DNA of 64,000 nt from JAWKXU01 sp964468045 (GTDB taxonomy: Bacteria > Pseudomonadota > Alphaproteobacteria > Sphingomonadales > Sphingomonadaceae): positions 293,864 through 357,863 of the forward strand of contig CAYXTO010000002.1 in NCBI GenBank assembly GCA_964468045.1, in the 5' to 3' direction. Position 1 is the stretch's first letter. The number at the start of each line of letters is the position of its first letter. Below are positions 32,824-42,116 of this stretch, one piece after another. A model generated the notes under the pieces. It did not search any database and had not been told where the DNA came from. It worked only from the letters and a program-made list of their open reading frames with translations. The translations under genes were made by a program, and so were the position numbers.

Positions 32824-34962
32824 ATGAATAGAGGGCGGGGCTCTGGCGGCTCGGAGGAGCCGAAGAAACCGGGGGCGGTGCGGCGCTGGATGCGCCGGCT
32901 GTTCCTGTGGGGCGCCGCATTCGGCCTGCTGGTTGTGCTGGTTGTCGGCATCGCCGTTGCCATGGCGGCGCGCTCCTTGCCGAGCTTCAATGAATTGATG
33001 GAAAGCGAGGTCGGCCAGACCATCGTGGTCCGGGCCCGGGACGGTTCCGAGATCGTGACGCTGGGCCCCAGCCCGGGTGACTGGCTTGCTTCGGGCGAAA
33101 TCCCCGGGGTGATGAAGGATGCGATGATTTCGGTGGAAGACCGCCGTTTCTATTCGCATTTCGGGATCGATCCGATTGGCCTTGCCCGCGCGGTGTGGGT
33201 CGCGTTCCATGATGACCGGCGCATCGCCGCGACATCCACCATCAGCCAGCAGCTTGCCCGCAACGTGTTCCTGAACAACAGCCGGACGATCGACCGCAAG
33301 CTGCGCGAGGCGGTGCTGGCCATGGCGCTGGAGGCCAAGTTCAGCAAGCAGCAGATCCTCGAGCTTTATCTCAACAAGGTGTATTTCGGCGGCGGCGCTT
33401 ACGGGATCGACGCGGCCAGCCGGAAATTCTTCAGCCATTCCGCCCGCAACCTGACCGTGGCCGAGGCGGCGATCATTGCCGGGCTGGTAAAGGCGCCGTC
33501 GCGCTATTCGCCCACCGCCGATGTCCAGGCGGCGGTGAAGCGGGCCAATGTCGTGCTGGCGATCATGCGCCAGAACGGGGTGCTGGCTGCGTCGGAGGCC
33601 GCGGCGGTGGATGTCTCCGCCGTAAGATTGAAGCAGGACGAGAGCCAGAACTCGATCCGCTATTTCACCGACTGGGCGCTGCCGCAGCTCGATCTCCTGC
33701 TGCCTGAAACCTTCGAGCCGCTCGAGGTCTGGACGACGCTGGATGTCGGGATGCAGCGCGCGGCCACCGCCGCGATCAAGGCGAATACGCCGCGCGACGC
33801 GCAGGGCGCCCTGGTCAGCCTCGATCGCGATGGCGCGGTGCTGGCGATGGTGGGCGGCACGGATTACGTCTCGTCCAATTACAACAGGGCGGTCAATGCG
33901 ACGCGCCAGCCCGGTTCCGCGTGGAAATTGTTCGTCTATCTGGCGGCGCTGGAGGCCGGCTATATCCCGGACGACCGGGTGGTCGACGAACCGGTGACCA
34001 TCAGCGGCTGGAGTCCGCGCAATTCGGGCGGCGGCTATGCCGGGCCGATCGATGTGCGCACCGCCTTCGCCTATTCCAAGAACACGGTCGCGGCGCAGCT
34101 GGGCAACGAAGTCGGATTCGGTGCGGTCGCTTCCATGGCGCGCCGCTTCGGGATCACCACCCCGATCAACACGCTTCCCTCCATGGTGCTGGGCACCTCG
34201 GACGTCCGCGTCATCGACATGACCCGGGCCTTTGCCGCGGTTTCGGCGCGCGGGGCGGCGATCGAACCCTTCGGCATCGTCAAGGTGACCACGGCCAATG
34301 GGGAGCTGCTCTATTCCCACAAGCCGACGCGCGCGCAGCAGCTCGTTCCCGATTATGTGGCGGCGGGCATTGTCGACCTGCTGCAGACCGCCGTGAACAT
34401 CGGCACCGGCAAGGCCGCCCAGATCGGCCGCCCGGTCGCCGGCAAGACCGGCACCACCAGCTCGAACAAGGATGGCTGGTTCCTGGGCTTTTCCAGCGGA
34501 ATCACCACCGGCGTGTGGATGGGCCGCGACGATGCCAAGGCGGTCCCCGGCCTGCAGGGCGGCGCCGCGCCGGCGCGGGCCTTTGCCGCCTATATGCGCT
34601 ATGCGGTCGCCAAACGCCCGGTCGAGAAGTTCGATACCGATCTCAAGCTGCCGGAATGGCAGCTCGAGCCTGACGACGAAGCCTTGTTCGGAGAGCCGGG
34701 CGATTACTACTATGTGGACGAGCAGGGCAATCTGGTTGATCCCAATCGCCGTTCGGATGTTCCCGTGCGCCCCTTTCCGCCGGAAGAGGAGCCATCGTCC
34801 TCGAGCCAGCAGAACCAGCCCCCGCCGGCGGCGAGCGGCGATTTCCTGGACCGCGCGATCGGTGCGTCTCCGGATCAGTCCGCGCGCCCATCCGGGCGCT
34901 CACCGGATACCAGCGGCGATGTGACGGTGCGCAGCGGATCGCGTCCGCAGGGCTCGCCCTGA
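32824..34962 (+). CDS. Penicillin-binding protein 1A family (bifunctional)
   Basis: The 712-residue protein has a cytoplasmic stub, one transmembrane anchor (residues about 33-53), a GT51 transglycosylase domain with SVEDRRFYSHFGID, STISQQLARN and ELYLNKVYFGGGAYG, then a transpeptidase domain with GSAWKLFVY (the SxxK serine), SKNTVA (SxN) and GKTGTTS (KTG). The Pro/Ser/Gln-rich tail is probably disordered. It polymerises and cross-links peptidoglycan. It is shorter than classical PBP1A and lacks an obvious OB insert, resembling the PbpC/PBP1A variants of alphaproteobacteria. Confidence 0.93.
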   Translation: MNRGRGSGGSEEPKKPGAVRRWMRRLFLWGAAFGLLVVLVVGIAVAMAARSLPSFNELMESEVGQTIVVRARDGSEIVTLGPSPGDWLASGEIPGVMKDAMISVEDRRFYSHFGIDPIGLARAVWVAFHDDRRIAATSTISQQLARNVFLNNSRTIDRKLREAVLAMALEAKFSKQQILELYLNKVYFGGGAYGIDAASRKFFSHSARNLTVAEAAIIAGLVKAPSRYSPTADVQAAVKRANVVLAIMRQNGVLAASEAAAVDVSAVRLKQDESQNSIRYFTDWALPQLDLLLPETFEPLEVWTTLDVGMQRAATAAIKANTPRDAQGALVSLDRDGAVLAMVGGTDYVSSNYNRAVNATRQPGSAWKLFVYLAALEAGYIPDDRVVDEPVTISGWSPRNSGGGYAGPIDVRTAFAYSKNTVAAQLGNEVGFGAVASMARRFGITTPINTLPSMVLGTSDVRVIDMTRAFAAVSARGAAIEPFGIVKVTTANGELLYSHKPTRAQQLVPDYVAAGIVDLLQTAVNIGTGKAAQIGRPVAGKTGTTSSNKDGWFLGFSSGITTGVWMGRDDAKAVPGLQGGAAPARAFAAYMRYAVAKRPVEKFDTDLKLPEWQLEPDDEALFGEPGDYYYVDEQGNLVDPNRRSDVPVRPFPPEEEPSSSSQQNQPPPAASGDFLDRAIGASPDQSARPSGRSPDTSGDVTVRSGSRPQGSP

Positions 34963-35081
34963 GCGCTGAAGGCTCGGCCCCCCACCTTCCCTACAAGCGA
35001 GCAAGTGGTTGCGAACATGGCTCGTCCGGGGCGTCGCCCCTCGCGAATGCCGCAGCGATCTTGCTGGCCGCACTGTCTGGC

Positions 35082-35163
35082 GATTTCGCAGCAAGCGGAA
35101 TCGCTCGCTGCGAAATCACGAAAGACCCCTGAATTTCCAGCCTCGCTCCGGTTCCGGAACGAG
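35082..35163. repeat. Dispersed intergenic two-hairpin repeat, copy 4
   Basis: It lies between the convergent pbp1A-like and degP-like genes. A long stem pairs GATTTCGCAGCAAGCG with CGCTCGCTGCGAAATC (35082-35117), 16 bp with a single wobble, and a second pairs CTCGCTCCGG with CCGGAACGAG (35142-35163). The stem bases differ from copy 1 in a pairing-preserving way (GCAAGCG/CGCTCGC against GCAAGTG/CACTTGC). Confidence 0.78.
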
Positions 35164-35164
35164 T

Positions 35165-36676
35165 TCAGCGCAAGCGGATCGGCACGTAGGTCGCGGGGCG
35201 CCCGCGCCGCTGAATCTGCAGCAGCACCGCCTCGCGCCCGCTCGACTTGGCGGTGCTGACCGCCGTTTCCAGATCGCCCGGCTGCGTGAGCGCCTTGTAA
35301 TTGGCGCTCAGGATGATGTCGCCGCGCTGCAGCCCCTTGGCGCCGGCATCGGAGTTCGGATCGACGCCGGCGATGACGACACCCTGGGTATTGTCCGGAG
35401 CGCCGAGCTGGCGAGCGATCTGGGGGGTGAGCCGGATAACCTGGAGGCCGAGCGCCTTCTCCACCACGCCGCTGCCGGGGGTGGATTGATCACCGTCCAG
35501 GCCGCCCTGGGCGTCGGGGTCGAACATCTGCTGCTGGGCCAGCTCTTCCTCGCTCGGACGCTTGCCCACCGTGGCGGTCACCGTCTGGCGCTTGCCGTCA
35601 CGGATCAGGTCTAGCGAAATGCGCTTGCCGGGCTGGATATTGGCCACGAGGAAGGAGAGTGTCTGGTCCGGGGTCACATCCTGGCCATCGACCCGCAGGA
35701 TCACGTCCCCAGCCTTGAGGCCGGCCTTTTCGGCCGCCTGCCCAGGCTCCACCGCCTGGACGAATTCGCCGCGGTTGTGCGGGATTCCGAGCGAATCCGC
35801 GAGATCTTCATTGATCGGCTGGATGCGGATGCCCAGATAGCCGCGCTCGATCGCTTCGCCCTTCATCAGCTTGTTCACGATGGGCTGCGCAATTTCGGCG
35901 GGAATGGCGAAGCCGATCCCCACGCTGCCGCCGGAGGGCGAGAAGATGGCGTTGTTGATGCCGATGACATTGCCTTCCATGTCGAACATCGGGCCGCCCG
36001 AGTTGCCGCGGTTGATGGAGGCGTCGGTCTGGATGTAGCGATCATAGGCGCCACCCGAACCGGTATTGCGATAGACGGCGGAGACAATGCCCGCCGTGAC
36101 CGTGCCGCCCAGGCCGAACGGATTGCCGATGGCGATCACCCAGTCGCCGACCCGCGCTTGCGAGGAATCGCCGAACTTGACGAAGGGGAACGGTTTCGGG
36201 CGGCTGATCTTGAGCACCGCGAGATCGGAGGCGGCGTCGCGCCCGATGAGATTGGCCGGATATTCGGTGCCATCCGGCATGGTCACCGTGATTGTTTCCA
36301 CCTGGCCCTGGCCTTCGGCCGTAATCACGTGGTTGTTGGTGACCACATAGCCGTCCGCGGAGATGATGAAGCCTGAGCCGAGCGATTGCGCTTCTCTGGT
36401 CTGAGGCGCCACCGGCATGCCGAAGAACTGGGCCAGAGGATTGTTGGGCACCTGCAGGCGCTGGCGTGTGGAAATATTCACCACCGCCGGCTGCAATTGC
36501 TGGGTGAGGTCGGCGAAGCTGCCCGGTGCGCCTGCTCTCGGCGCGACCGATTCCATCTGCTTTTCGTCATTCTGGGCCACCTGCGCACCGGCTGGCACCC
36601 CCGTGGCAAGTGAGATCGTAGCACCGCCGATCAGCAGCGCAGCCGATATTCCATATGCGTATCGCACGGGCTTCAC
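35165..36676 (-). CDS. degP: Do-family periplasmic serine protease (DegP/HtrA)
   Basis: The 503-residue protein has a signal peptide and a trypsin-like domain with the triad regions VVTNNHVI (His), DLAVLKI (Asp) and GNSGGPMF (Ser), then two PDZ domains (about residues 290-380 and 405-500). It degrades or refolds damaged envelope proteins. It lies 89 bases downstream of hflC on the same strand, the usual alphaproteobacterial hflK-hflC-degP order, pointing to a shared envelope quality-control operon. DegP versus DegQ/MucD cannot be decided here. Confidence 0.93.
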   Translation of the reverse strand: MKPVRYAYGISAALLIGGATISLATGVPAGAQVAQNDEKQMESVAPRAGAPGSFADLTQQLQPAVVNISTRQRLQVPNNPLAQFFGMPVAPQTREAQSLGSGFIISADGYVVTNNHVITAEGQGQVETITVTMPDGTEYPANLIGRDAASDLAVLKISRPKPFPFVKFGDSSQARVGDWVIAIGNPFGLGGTVTAGIVSAVYRNTGSGGAYDRYIQTDASINRGNSGGPMFDMEGNVIGINNAIFSPSGGSVGIGFAIPAEIAQPIVNKLMKGEAIERGYLGIRIQPINEDLADSLGIPHNRGEFVQAVEPGQAAEKAGLKAGDVILRVDGQDVTPDQTLSFLVANIQPGKRISLDLIRDGKRQTVTATVGKRPSEEELAQQQMFDPDAQGGLDGDQSTPGSGVVEKALGLQVIRLTPQIARQLGAPDNTQGVVIAGVDPNSDAGAKGLQRGDIILSANYKALTQPGDLETAVSTAKSSGREAVLLQIQRRGRPATYVPIRLR

Positions 36677-36765
36677 GTCCTCTCGTTCCTTTCAGTTGCG
36701 GGCGACATCGCCCCGGCTCAGCTGCGCCGATTCACGCCTTGCGGCCTGAACGGAAATTGAATGGT

Positions 36766-37611
36766 TTATCTTCCGCCGCGGAACTGATGCAGATATTCAT
36801 TGTCTGGTGAAAGTATGATGTTGCTGCTTCCCTGGCCGCTCCGGAATGTCGCGTCATAGCTCTGCATGGCGCGATAGAAGTCGTAGAATTCCGGATCCTT
36901 GCCAAAGCTGTTGGCGTAAATGCGCGCGGCCTGGGCTTCCGCTTCGGCGCGAAGGATTTGCGCATCCTTCAGGCCTTGCGCGCGAATAGTCGCCGCTTCC
37001 TGGTCCCGCGCCGTCTGCATCCGGGTGAACGCCGATTCGAGCGGAGTACCATCAGGCAGGTCGGTCCGCTTGATCCTGACATCGATCACCTGCGCGCCAT
37101 ATTCGCGCGCCTGACGATCGAGGCCCTTGCGGATATTGGTCATGGCGGAGCCCCGTTCCGCGGTCAGAAGTGCAGCGAATCCGCGACGCCCCAGCTCCTG
37201 ACGAAGAACCGAAGCCAGGATCGGCTGCAACTGCTCGGCGACCTTGTCCTCGGTTCCCGCCGTTTCCACCATCCTGATCGGATCAATGATCCGGAATCTT
37301 GCATAGGCATCCACCTGGAGGCGCTGCTGGTCGTTGGACAGCACCTGCTGCCGTTCCATATTGACCGCCAGGATCCGGCGGTCCACCCGCTGCACCTGTT
37401 CCAGGAACGGAATGCGCAGCACAATGCCGGCGCCGGTCTTCCCGAATGGCTGGTCGGGGCGGAACCGGTTGACCACTCGCACGGGATCCCCGGTGCGGAC
37501 TATCACCGCCTGTTGCGCTTCCGGCACCACGATGACGCTGGCGGATAGTGCCACCGCCAGCGCGATCAATGCGACAATCGAAAATTTGTGGTTTTCCCAG
37601 AACTTTTCCAT
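36766..37611 (-). CDS. hflC: HflC, SPFH/prohibitin-family regulator of FtsH
   Basis: The 281-residue protein has an N-terminal membrane anchor (KFSIVALIALAVALSASVIVV) followed by an SPFH domain (QQAVIVRTGDPVRVV, LNVERQ-like NMERQQVLSNDQQRLQVDAYARFRI) and a coiled coil rich in Ala, Glu and Gln. With HflK it surrounds the FtsH protease in the membrane and modulates its access to substrates. It starts 4 bases after the hflK stop. Confidence 0.94.
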   Translation of the reverse strand: MEKFWENHKFSIVALIALAVALSASVIVVPEAQQAVIVRTGDPVRVVNRFRPDQPFGKTGAGIVLRIPFLEQVQRVDRRILAVNMERQQVLSNDQQRLQVDAYARFRIIDPIRMVETAGTEDKVAEQLQPILASVLRQELGRRGFAALLTAERGSAMTNIRKGLDRQAREYGAQVIDVRIKRTDLPDGTPLESAFTRMQTARDQEAATIRAQGLKDAQILRAEAEAQAARIYANSFGKDPEFYDFYRAMQSYDATFRSGQGSSNIILSPDNEYLHQFRGGR

Positions 37612-37615
37612 TGCC

Positions 37616-38785
37616 TCAGTTTCCTGCCTGCTGCTGCTGCTCGGTCGCGCGTCGCTTGATTTCGGGCAAGGCCAGATATGGAGTCACGCCCGGAGCTTCC
37701 ACGATCGTCTTGTCGGTCTGGCTCAGGACTCGTTCCATCGTTTCGTAATACATCCGTCGGCGTGTCACCTGCGGAGCCAGGCGATACTCCTCATAGACCT
37801 TGTCGAATGCGGCGGCGTCACCCTGCGCGCGGGCGAGCAATTGCTGCGCCCATGCCTCCGCCCGGTTTCTTTCGCTTTGCGCATCCTGCTGGGCGGCCGA
37901 TACGCCCTTGAAGGCTTCGACCACGCGTTCCGGCGGGTCGGTTTTCTTGATTTCGATGCCCTGCACGGCAATGCCGGAGCCATAGGCATTCAGCACCGCC
38001 TGCATCCTGTCGCGAACGCGCTGTTCGATATCCCCTCGACCGGCACCTGAAAGCACGCGATCCAGGGTCTCTTCGGCGACCGAGGCGCGCATTGCCGCTT
38101 CGGCCACTTCACGCACCGTTTCCTCCGGTTGCGCCAGCTGGAACTTGTATTGCTTGAGATCCTTGATGTTCCAGCGGATGAGATAGCTGAGATCGACCAG
38201 GTTCTGGTCGCCGGTGAGCATTAGCTTCTCGGTTTCCCCTTCAGGAATGGTTTCACGCCGGATCGACGTGACGTCCGTGACGTCGACGTTCTGGATCGGC
38301 CACGGCAGGGTCATCGAGATGCCGGGCGTGATCGTGCGGGAATATTTGCCGAAGGTGGTGACGGTCCCTTCTTCCTTGGGTTCGACCTGATGGATCATGG
38401 TCACGCCAAGCCACACCAATACGATCCCGGCCAGGATGAACGGGAACCAGCTCCCGCCGCCGGGGCGTTCGGGCAGCCGGAAATTCGGTCCGCCCGGGCC
38501 TCCGGTCCGCCGGCGCGGCCCTTCCGGTCCGCGCGCACGGAAGATATCCTCGATGCTGGCCGACCGGCGCGGCTCGTCGCCGCCGCCTGGTGGAAGCCAG
38601 GGATTGCGCGGGCCTTTGGGCGGCGGAGGAGAATTTTCTCCCGTCGGTCCGGTGTCGCCCGGACCGGATTCGGGTTCGCCCCGGCCGCCGTTCTGCGCCC
38701 CGTCATCGCCCTTGCCGCCCCATGGGCTGCGTCTGCCGGCCATGGCCAGCACTATGCGTTCGAAAAACCCGCCAATACGTTCCAT
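37616..38785 (-). CDS. hflK: HflK, SPFH/prohibitin-family regulator of FtsH
   Basis: From ATG 38785 the protein has 389 residues; the frame is open much further, but that part is the shadow of the divergent mrp gene. A Gly/Pro/Arg-rich cytoplasmic N-terminus (about 120 residues) precedes one transmembrane helix (FPFILAGIVLVWLGVTM), then the SPFH domain (EEGTVTTFGKYSRTITPG, LTGDQNLVDLSYLIRW) and a coiled-coil C-terminus. It is the partner of HflC. Confidence 0.94.
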   Translation of the reverse strand: MERIGGFFERIVLAMAGRRSPWGGKGDDGAQNGGRGEPESGPGDTGPTGENSPPPPKGPRNPWLPPGGGDEPRRSASIEDIFRARGPEGPRRRTGGPGGPNFRLPERPGGGSWFPFILAGIVLVWLGVTMIHQVEPKEEGTVTTFGKYSRTITPGISMTLPWPIQNVDVTDVTSIRRETIPEGETEKLMLTGDQNLVDLSYLIRWNIKDLKQYKFQLAQPEETVREVAEAAMRASVAEETLDRVLSGAGRGDIEQRVRDRMQAVLNAYGSGIAVQGIEIKKTDPPERVVEAFKGVSAAQQDAQSERNRAEAWAQQLLARAQGDAAAFDKVYEEYRLAPQVTRRRMYYETMERVLSQTDKTIVEAPGVTPYLALPEIKRRATEQQQQAGN

Positions 38786-38857
38786 GGACCTCTTTATAGG
38801 GATCGAGCGCCACAAAAACAGTGCCTCGGCTGCGAATTTCGCTAGGGAGGCTTTGTG

Positions 38858-39814
38858 ATGGACCAACAGGTACTGAAATCGAACCTTCCCGATAGTGTCA
38901 ATGCGCGTCTCCAGGCGCTGAGTTTCAACGATGGCGCGGTCACTCTCGTGCTCGATGCGGCAGGTCTGGATGCTGGGGGGCGGACCGCTCTGGAGCTTGC
39001 GGCCCATGATGCATTGGAAGGTCTGGAAGGCGTTCGCGAGGTGCGGGTCGCGCTGATGGGTGAGAAGCCCCGGCGGCGCATCGTGGCGATCGGTTCGGGC
39101 AAGGGCGGCGTCGGCAAGTCCACCCTGACCGCCAATCTCGCGGTGGCGATGGCGCGCATGGGCTTCAAGGTCGGCGTCGTCGATGCCGATATCTACGGAC
39201 CGTCCCAGCCCAAATTGCTGGCCAGTGAAGGGGTTCGCCCTACGGCAACGGAAAAGCAGCTGCTGCCGGTCGACGGGCCGGAAGGGGTGAAGGTGCTGTC
39301 CATGGGGCATCTGGTCGATCCGGGCAAGGCGATCGCCTGGCGCGGACCGATGGCGACCGGCGCGCTGGGCCAGCTGATGGAGGCGGACTGGGGCAATACG
39401 GAGCTGCTGCTGGTGGACCTTCCCCCCGGCACCGGAGATGTGCAGCTTACCATGATCCAGCGGCATCGCCCGGACGGCGCGATAATCGTTTCCACTCCGC
39501 AGGATCTTGCGCTGATCGATGCAAAGCGGGCGATCCAGCTGTTCGATCAGGTCGGGGTGCCGGTGATTGGCCTGGTCGAGAACATGGCGGGCTATATCTG
39601 CCCCCATTGCGGCAAGGACAGCGATCCGTTCGGACTGGGCGGCGCGGAATCCACCGCTGCCGAACTCGGCCTGCCGTTCCTAGGCCGTATCCCGCTGACC
39701 ATGGAAATACGGGAGGCCAGCGATGCCGGAACGCCGCCTGCCGCGTCCGCCACGCCCCAGGGCGCGTCGTTCCATGCGATAGCCGACCGGCTGGCAGGCT
39801 GGTTGAGAGGCTGA
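38858..39814 (+). CDS. Mrp/ApbC-type iron-sulfur cluster carrier ATPase
   Basis: The 318-residue protein has a short MIP18/DUF59-like N-terminal domain, followed by a deviant Walker A motif IGSGKGGVGKSTLTANLAV, VVDADIYGPSQP and LLVDLPPGTGDVQL. The pair CPHC in GYICPHCGKDSD binds the bridging Fe-S cluster. It carries iron-sulfur clusters to apo-proteins. It is divergent from hflK. The GTG one codon upstream is an alternative start. Confidence 0.92.
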   Translation: MDQQVLKSNLPDSVNARLQALSFNDGAVTLVLDAAGLDAGGRTALELAAHDALEGLEGVREVRVALMGEKPRRRIVAIGSGKGGVGKSTLTANLAVAMARMGFKVGVVDADIYGPSQPKLLASEGVRPTATEKQLLPVDGPEGVKVLSMGHLVDPGKAIAWRGPMATGALGQLMEADWGNTELLLVDLPPGTGDVQLTMIQRHRPDGAIIVSTPQDLALIDAKRAIQLFDQVGVPVIGLVENMAGYICPHCGKDSDPFGLGGAESTAAELGLPFLGRIPLTMEIREASDAGTPPAASATPQGASFHAIADRLAGWLRG

Positions 39815-39824
39815 GGCCGGCAGC

Positions 39825-42116
39825 ATGGAACTGACCCGCCGCGGATTACTGATCGGAGCTGCCGTGGGTGGCGGCCTGCTGGTCGCATTCGGTCTGCGTT
39901 CCCCGCATTATGCGCCGCCACTGGAGCCAGGGAAGGGCGAATATGCCTTCGGCGCCTGGATCAAGATCGGGACGGATGGCGTGGTGACCATTGCCGTTCC
40001 GCAGCTCGAGATGGGGCAGGGCGTCACCACCGTATTGCCGCAAGTGGTTGCGATGGAGCTGGGGGCGGATTGGCGGCAGATCGCCGTGGAGCCCGCGCCG
40101 GTCAGCGGCGTATATGCGAACATTCCTCTCGCGGCGCGCTGGGCGCCGCTATGGTTGCCGATGATCTCCGGCCTGGGCGATGAGCCGGACGATTGGCTGG
40201 CTCGCCGTTTCGCGCAAGCGCGCCGCTTCACCGCGACTGCCGATGGAATGTCGCTGGCCGCCTACGAACAGCCCTGCCGGGAGGCGGCCGCCAATGCCCG
40301 TGCCTTGCTGGCCATGGCCGCGGCAGACCGCTGGAACGTCGCATGGGAGGAATGCCAGGCCCAGGGCGGTTTCATCCATCATGGCGAAAAGCGCGCAAGC
40401 TTCGCGGAGCTGGCGGCAGAGGCGGCGGACTATTCCCCGCCCGAACCGCCTCCGCTTCTTTCGGAAGCGCCCGCCGAGAAGCCCAGTGCCTTCGCATCCG
40501 GGGTGGCGGGGCCACTAGACGCCGAAACGCCGCTGGACTTTCCCAGGCTGGATCTGCCCGCCAAGGTGGATGGCACCTATCTTTTCGCCGGAGATGTCCG
40601 TCTGCCCGACATGGTGTTCGCAGCCATCCGCCATGGACCGCTAGCGCAGGCCGAATTGACCGGTTTCGACAAGGCGGCTGCGGCGGGCATGCCTGGCCTG
40701 GTGGGCATCGTGCGCGGAAAGCGCTGGCTGGCGGCGGTCGCCACCAACTGGTGGGCGGCGGAGCAGGCGGCATCCGCCATGGCGCCGGAATTCCACGTGG
40801 CCGGCCTGGTTTCAAGTGCACGGATCGAGGAGCGCCTGGATCGCGCGGTGCGTGGCGCAGATCCCCGCCGGATCATCACGCGCGGCGATGGCGGCTCGCA
40901 GATGGAAAAGCCCGATGTTGCGATCCGCTACGATATCGCGCCCGCGTTGCATGGCACGCTTGAAACGGCCAGCGCCACCGCCCGCTTTCAGGACGGGCGG
41001 CTGGAATTATGGCTGGCGAGCCAGGCGCCGGAGCAGGCCCGCCGTGCCGCTGCCGCCGCGCTGGATATCGATGAGACCGATGTGGTGCTCTACCCCATGC
41101 CCGCGGGCGGCAGTTTTGACCGGCGGCTTGAGCACGATCAAGCCCTCGAGGCTGCGCTGATCGCAAGGGAAGTCGGCAAGCCGGTCCAGCTGATCTGGTC
41201 GCGCTGGCAGGAACATCTGGCCTCCCGCCCCAGGGTGCCAGCTGCCGCGGTCCTTTCGGCGCAGACCGCCCGGGACGGTGCGATCCGGACCTTTCGCGCG
41301 CGGTTTGCCGTTCCCGCGACAGGCCGCGAATTCGGCTATCGGCTGTTCGACAACGCTACGGCGTGGTCCGCCGTGGAGAGCAGCGCCGGCGAGGCCGATC
41401 CGATGGCGGTGGAAGGGGCCGAGCCGTCCTACTCCATTCCCAATGTGGCGATCGACCATGTGCCGGTGGACATCGGCCTGCCCACCGGCCGGATGCGGGC
41501 GAATGCCCACGGCTATACGGCCTTCTGCGTGGAGAGCTTCATCGACGAGGTCGCGTATCGCAACAAGCGCGAGCCCTTGTCGTTCCGGATGGAGATGCTG
41601 GGCGGCGATCTGCGTCTGGCGGCCTGCCTGCAGCGCGCGGCCCGGCTGGCGCAATGGGATGGCGGCAAGGAGCAAAGCGGGCAGGGGCTCGCCTGCCATC
41701 GCATGGGCGGAGTGGAGCAGGGCGGCTGCATCGCGGCCATCGCCACGGCGAACCGGGCCGAGGGAGGCGTGCGGGTGGAGCGGATTGTGGCGGTGGCGGA
41801 TATCGGCCGGATCGTGAATCTCGACATTGCCCGCCAGCAGATCGAGGGCGGGCTGGTGTTCGGGCTCGGCCTCGCCCTGGGCGCCAGCCCGATCTACGAG
41901 AAGGGATTGCCCGACAAGTTCCGGCTCGGCAGCCTTGGCCTTCCCGCGCTGGCGGATTGTCCGCAGATCGACGTGCAGTTCGTCGCAAGCGATGCCGATC
42001 CGTTCGATCCCGGCGAACTCGGCGTGGCGGTCGCCGCGCCTGCGATCGCCAACGCGCTGTTTTCCGCGACCGGCCTGCGCCTGCATCGCCTGCCGCTGCT
42101 GTCGGAGGGTTTGTGA
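39825..42116 (+). CDS. Molybdopterin-dependent oxidoreductase large subunit, IorB-like
   Basis: The 763-residue protein starts with a Tat-like signal (TRRGLLIGAAVGGGLLVAFG). It shows the xanthine-oxidase-family molybdopterin domain: VPQLEMGQGVTTVLPQVVAMEL, FDRRLEHDQALEAALIARE and, near the end, DPGELGVAVAAPAIANALF with the conserved glutamate. This layout matches the isoquinoline 1-oxidoreductase beta-subunit group. No 2Fe-2S alpha subunit (IorA) lies next to it, so its electron acceptor must be encoded elsewhere, or it is an orphan. It overlaps hemH by 4 bases. Confidence 0.88.
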   Translation: MELTRRGLLIGAAVGGGLLVAFGLRSPHYAPPLEPGKGEYAFGAWIKIGTDGVVTIAVPQLEMGQGVTTVLPQVVAMELGADWRQIAVEPAPVSGVYANIPLAARWAPLWLPMISGLGDEPDDWLARRFAQARRFTATADGMSLAAYEQPCREAAANARALLAMAAADRWNVAWEECQAQGGFIHHGEKRASFAELAAEAADYSPPEPPPLLSEAPAEKPSAFASGVAGPLDAETPLDFPRLDLPAKVDGTYLFAGDVRLPDMVFAAIRHGPLAQAELTGFDKAAAAGMPGLVGIVRGKRWLAAVATNWWAAEQAASAMAPEFHVAGLVSSARIEERLDRAVRGADPRRIITRGDGGSQMEKPDVAIRYDIAPALHGTLETASATARFQDGRLELWLASQAPEQARRAAAAALDIDETDVVLYPMPAGGSFDRRLEHDQALEAALIAREVGKPVQLIWSRWQEHLASRPRVPAAAVLSAQTARDGAIRTFRARFAVPATGREFGYRLFDNATAWSAVESSAGEADPMAVEGAEPSYSIPNVAIDHVPVDIGLPTGRMRANAHGYTAFCVESFIDEVAYRNKREPLSFRMEMLGGDLRLAACLQRAARLAQWDGGKEQSGQGLACHRMGGVEQGGCIAAIATANRAEGGVRVERIVAVADIGRIVNLDIARQQIEGGLVFGLGLALGASPIYEKGLPDKFRLGSLGLPALADCPQIDVQFVASDADPFDPGELGVAVAAPAIANALFSATGLRLHRLPLLSEGL

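Noticed and set aside
38786..39607. N-terminal extension of hflK up to 39607
   Set aside because: The extension is the antisense shadow of the mrp-like gene. HflK proteins start with the Gly/Pro-rich region that follows ATG 38785.
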